Below are positions 5,806 through 5,852 of a stretch of 5,852 nt of DNA, in pieces. The position numbers and the translations under genes are program-made. Origin of the DNA: a bacterium (GTDB lineage Bacteria; Bacillota; Clostridia; Oscillospirales; CAG-272). The DNA lies in NCBI GenBank assembly GCA_004558975.1, contig SFZB01000058.1, positions 1-5,852 on the forward strand, given 5' to 3'. Every line of letters begins with the position of its first letter. Within the stretch, counting starts at the first letter, position 1. The notes beneath the pieces are model-generated. The model searched no databases. It was given only the letters and a program-made list of their open reading frames with translations, and was not told the origin of the DNA.

Positions 5806-5852
5806 CGTAGGGCGTGACGACTCGGCACGCCGGTGCAGGAACCACCAACTGC
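5806..5852 (-). repeat. Repeat element C3, cut by the window end
   Basis: Begins CGTAGGGCGTGACGACTCGG as a third tandem C unit, 134 bp after the start of C2, and continues into GCAGGAACCACCAACTGC, the start of the shared core in - orientation (5835 onward). The right half lies outside the window, so the length of the array is unknown. Confidence 0.8.

Overview
The window looks like chromosomal DNA from a GC-rich, low-GC-phylum-type anaerobe, most probably a Clostridia member of the Oscillospirales kind. The evidence is a bacterial-type (long) acetyl-CoA synthase gene, strong AGGAGG ribosome binding sites, strong preference for G/C in third codon positions, and intergenic regions packed with short palindromic repeats. 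The taxon is inferred; no rRNA or other marker is present.

Layout, all genes on the + strand. 1-307 is non-coding and carries a 62-bp direct repeat with TTAGCCC heptads. 308-2431 is acsB, the acetyl-CoA synthase subunit of CO dehydrogenase/acetyl-CoA synthase, with every cluster A cysteine in place, closed by a strong intrinsic terminator (2442-2471). 2484-2594 is a repeat element (A1). 2654-2983 is a small single-domain cupin. 2984-3599 has no gene: it holds a repeat of a second type (B, 3001-3114) and a tandem array of three A elements (3174-3566). 3600-5522 is a corrinoid-protein reductive activator of the RACo/AcsV type (2Fe-2S domain plus ASKHA ATPase domain). 5523-5852 holds a third type of repeat (C) in tandem, cut by the window end.

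Functionally, acsB and acsV both serve the Wood-Ljungdahl pathway. AcsB condenses CO, a methyl group from the corrinoid iron-sulfur protein (CoFeSP) and CoA into acetyl-CoA. AcsV returns CoFeSP that has been oxidised to Co(II) to the active Co(I) state at the cost of ATP. The CO dehydrogenase, CoFeSP (acsC/acsD) and methyltransferase (acsE) genes are not in this window. The cupin's role is unknown.

The most unusual content is the repeats. Types A and C share a 56-57-bp core that ends in AGTTCCTGC, and B shares the last part of it, yet the three types carry quite different self-palindromic ends. The A and C cores contain a fixed 7+8+7 hairpin that varies between copies by compensatory and G-U changes. 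The A cores lie before acsV and the C cores after it, in opposite orientation.
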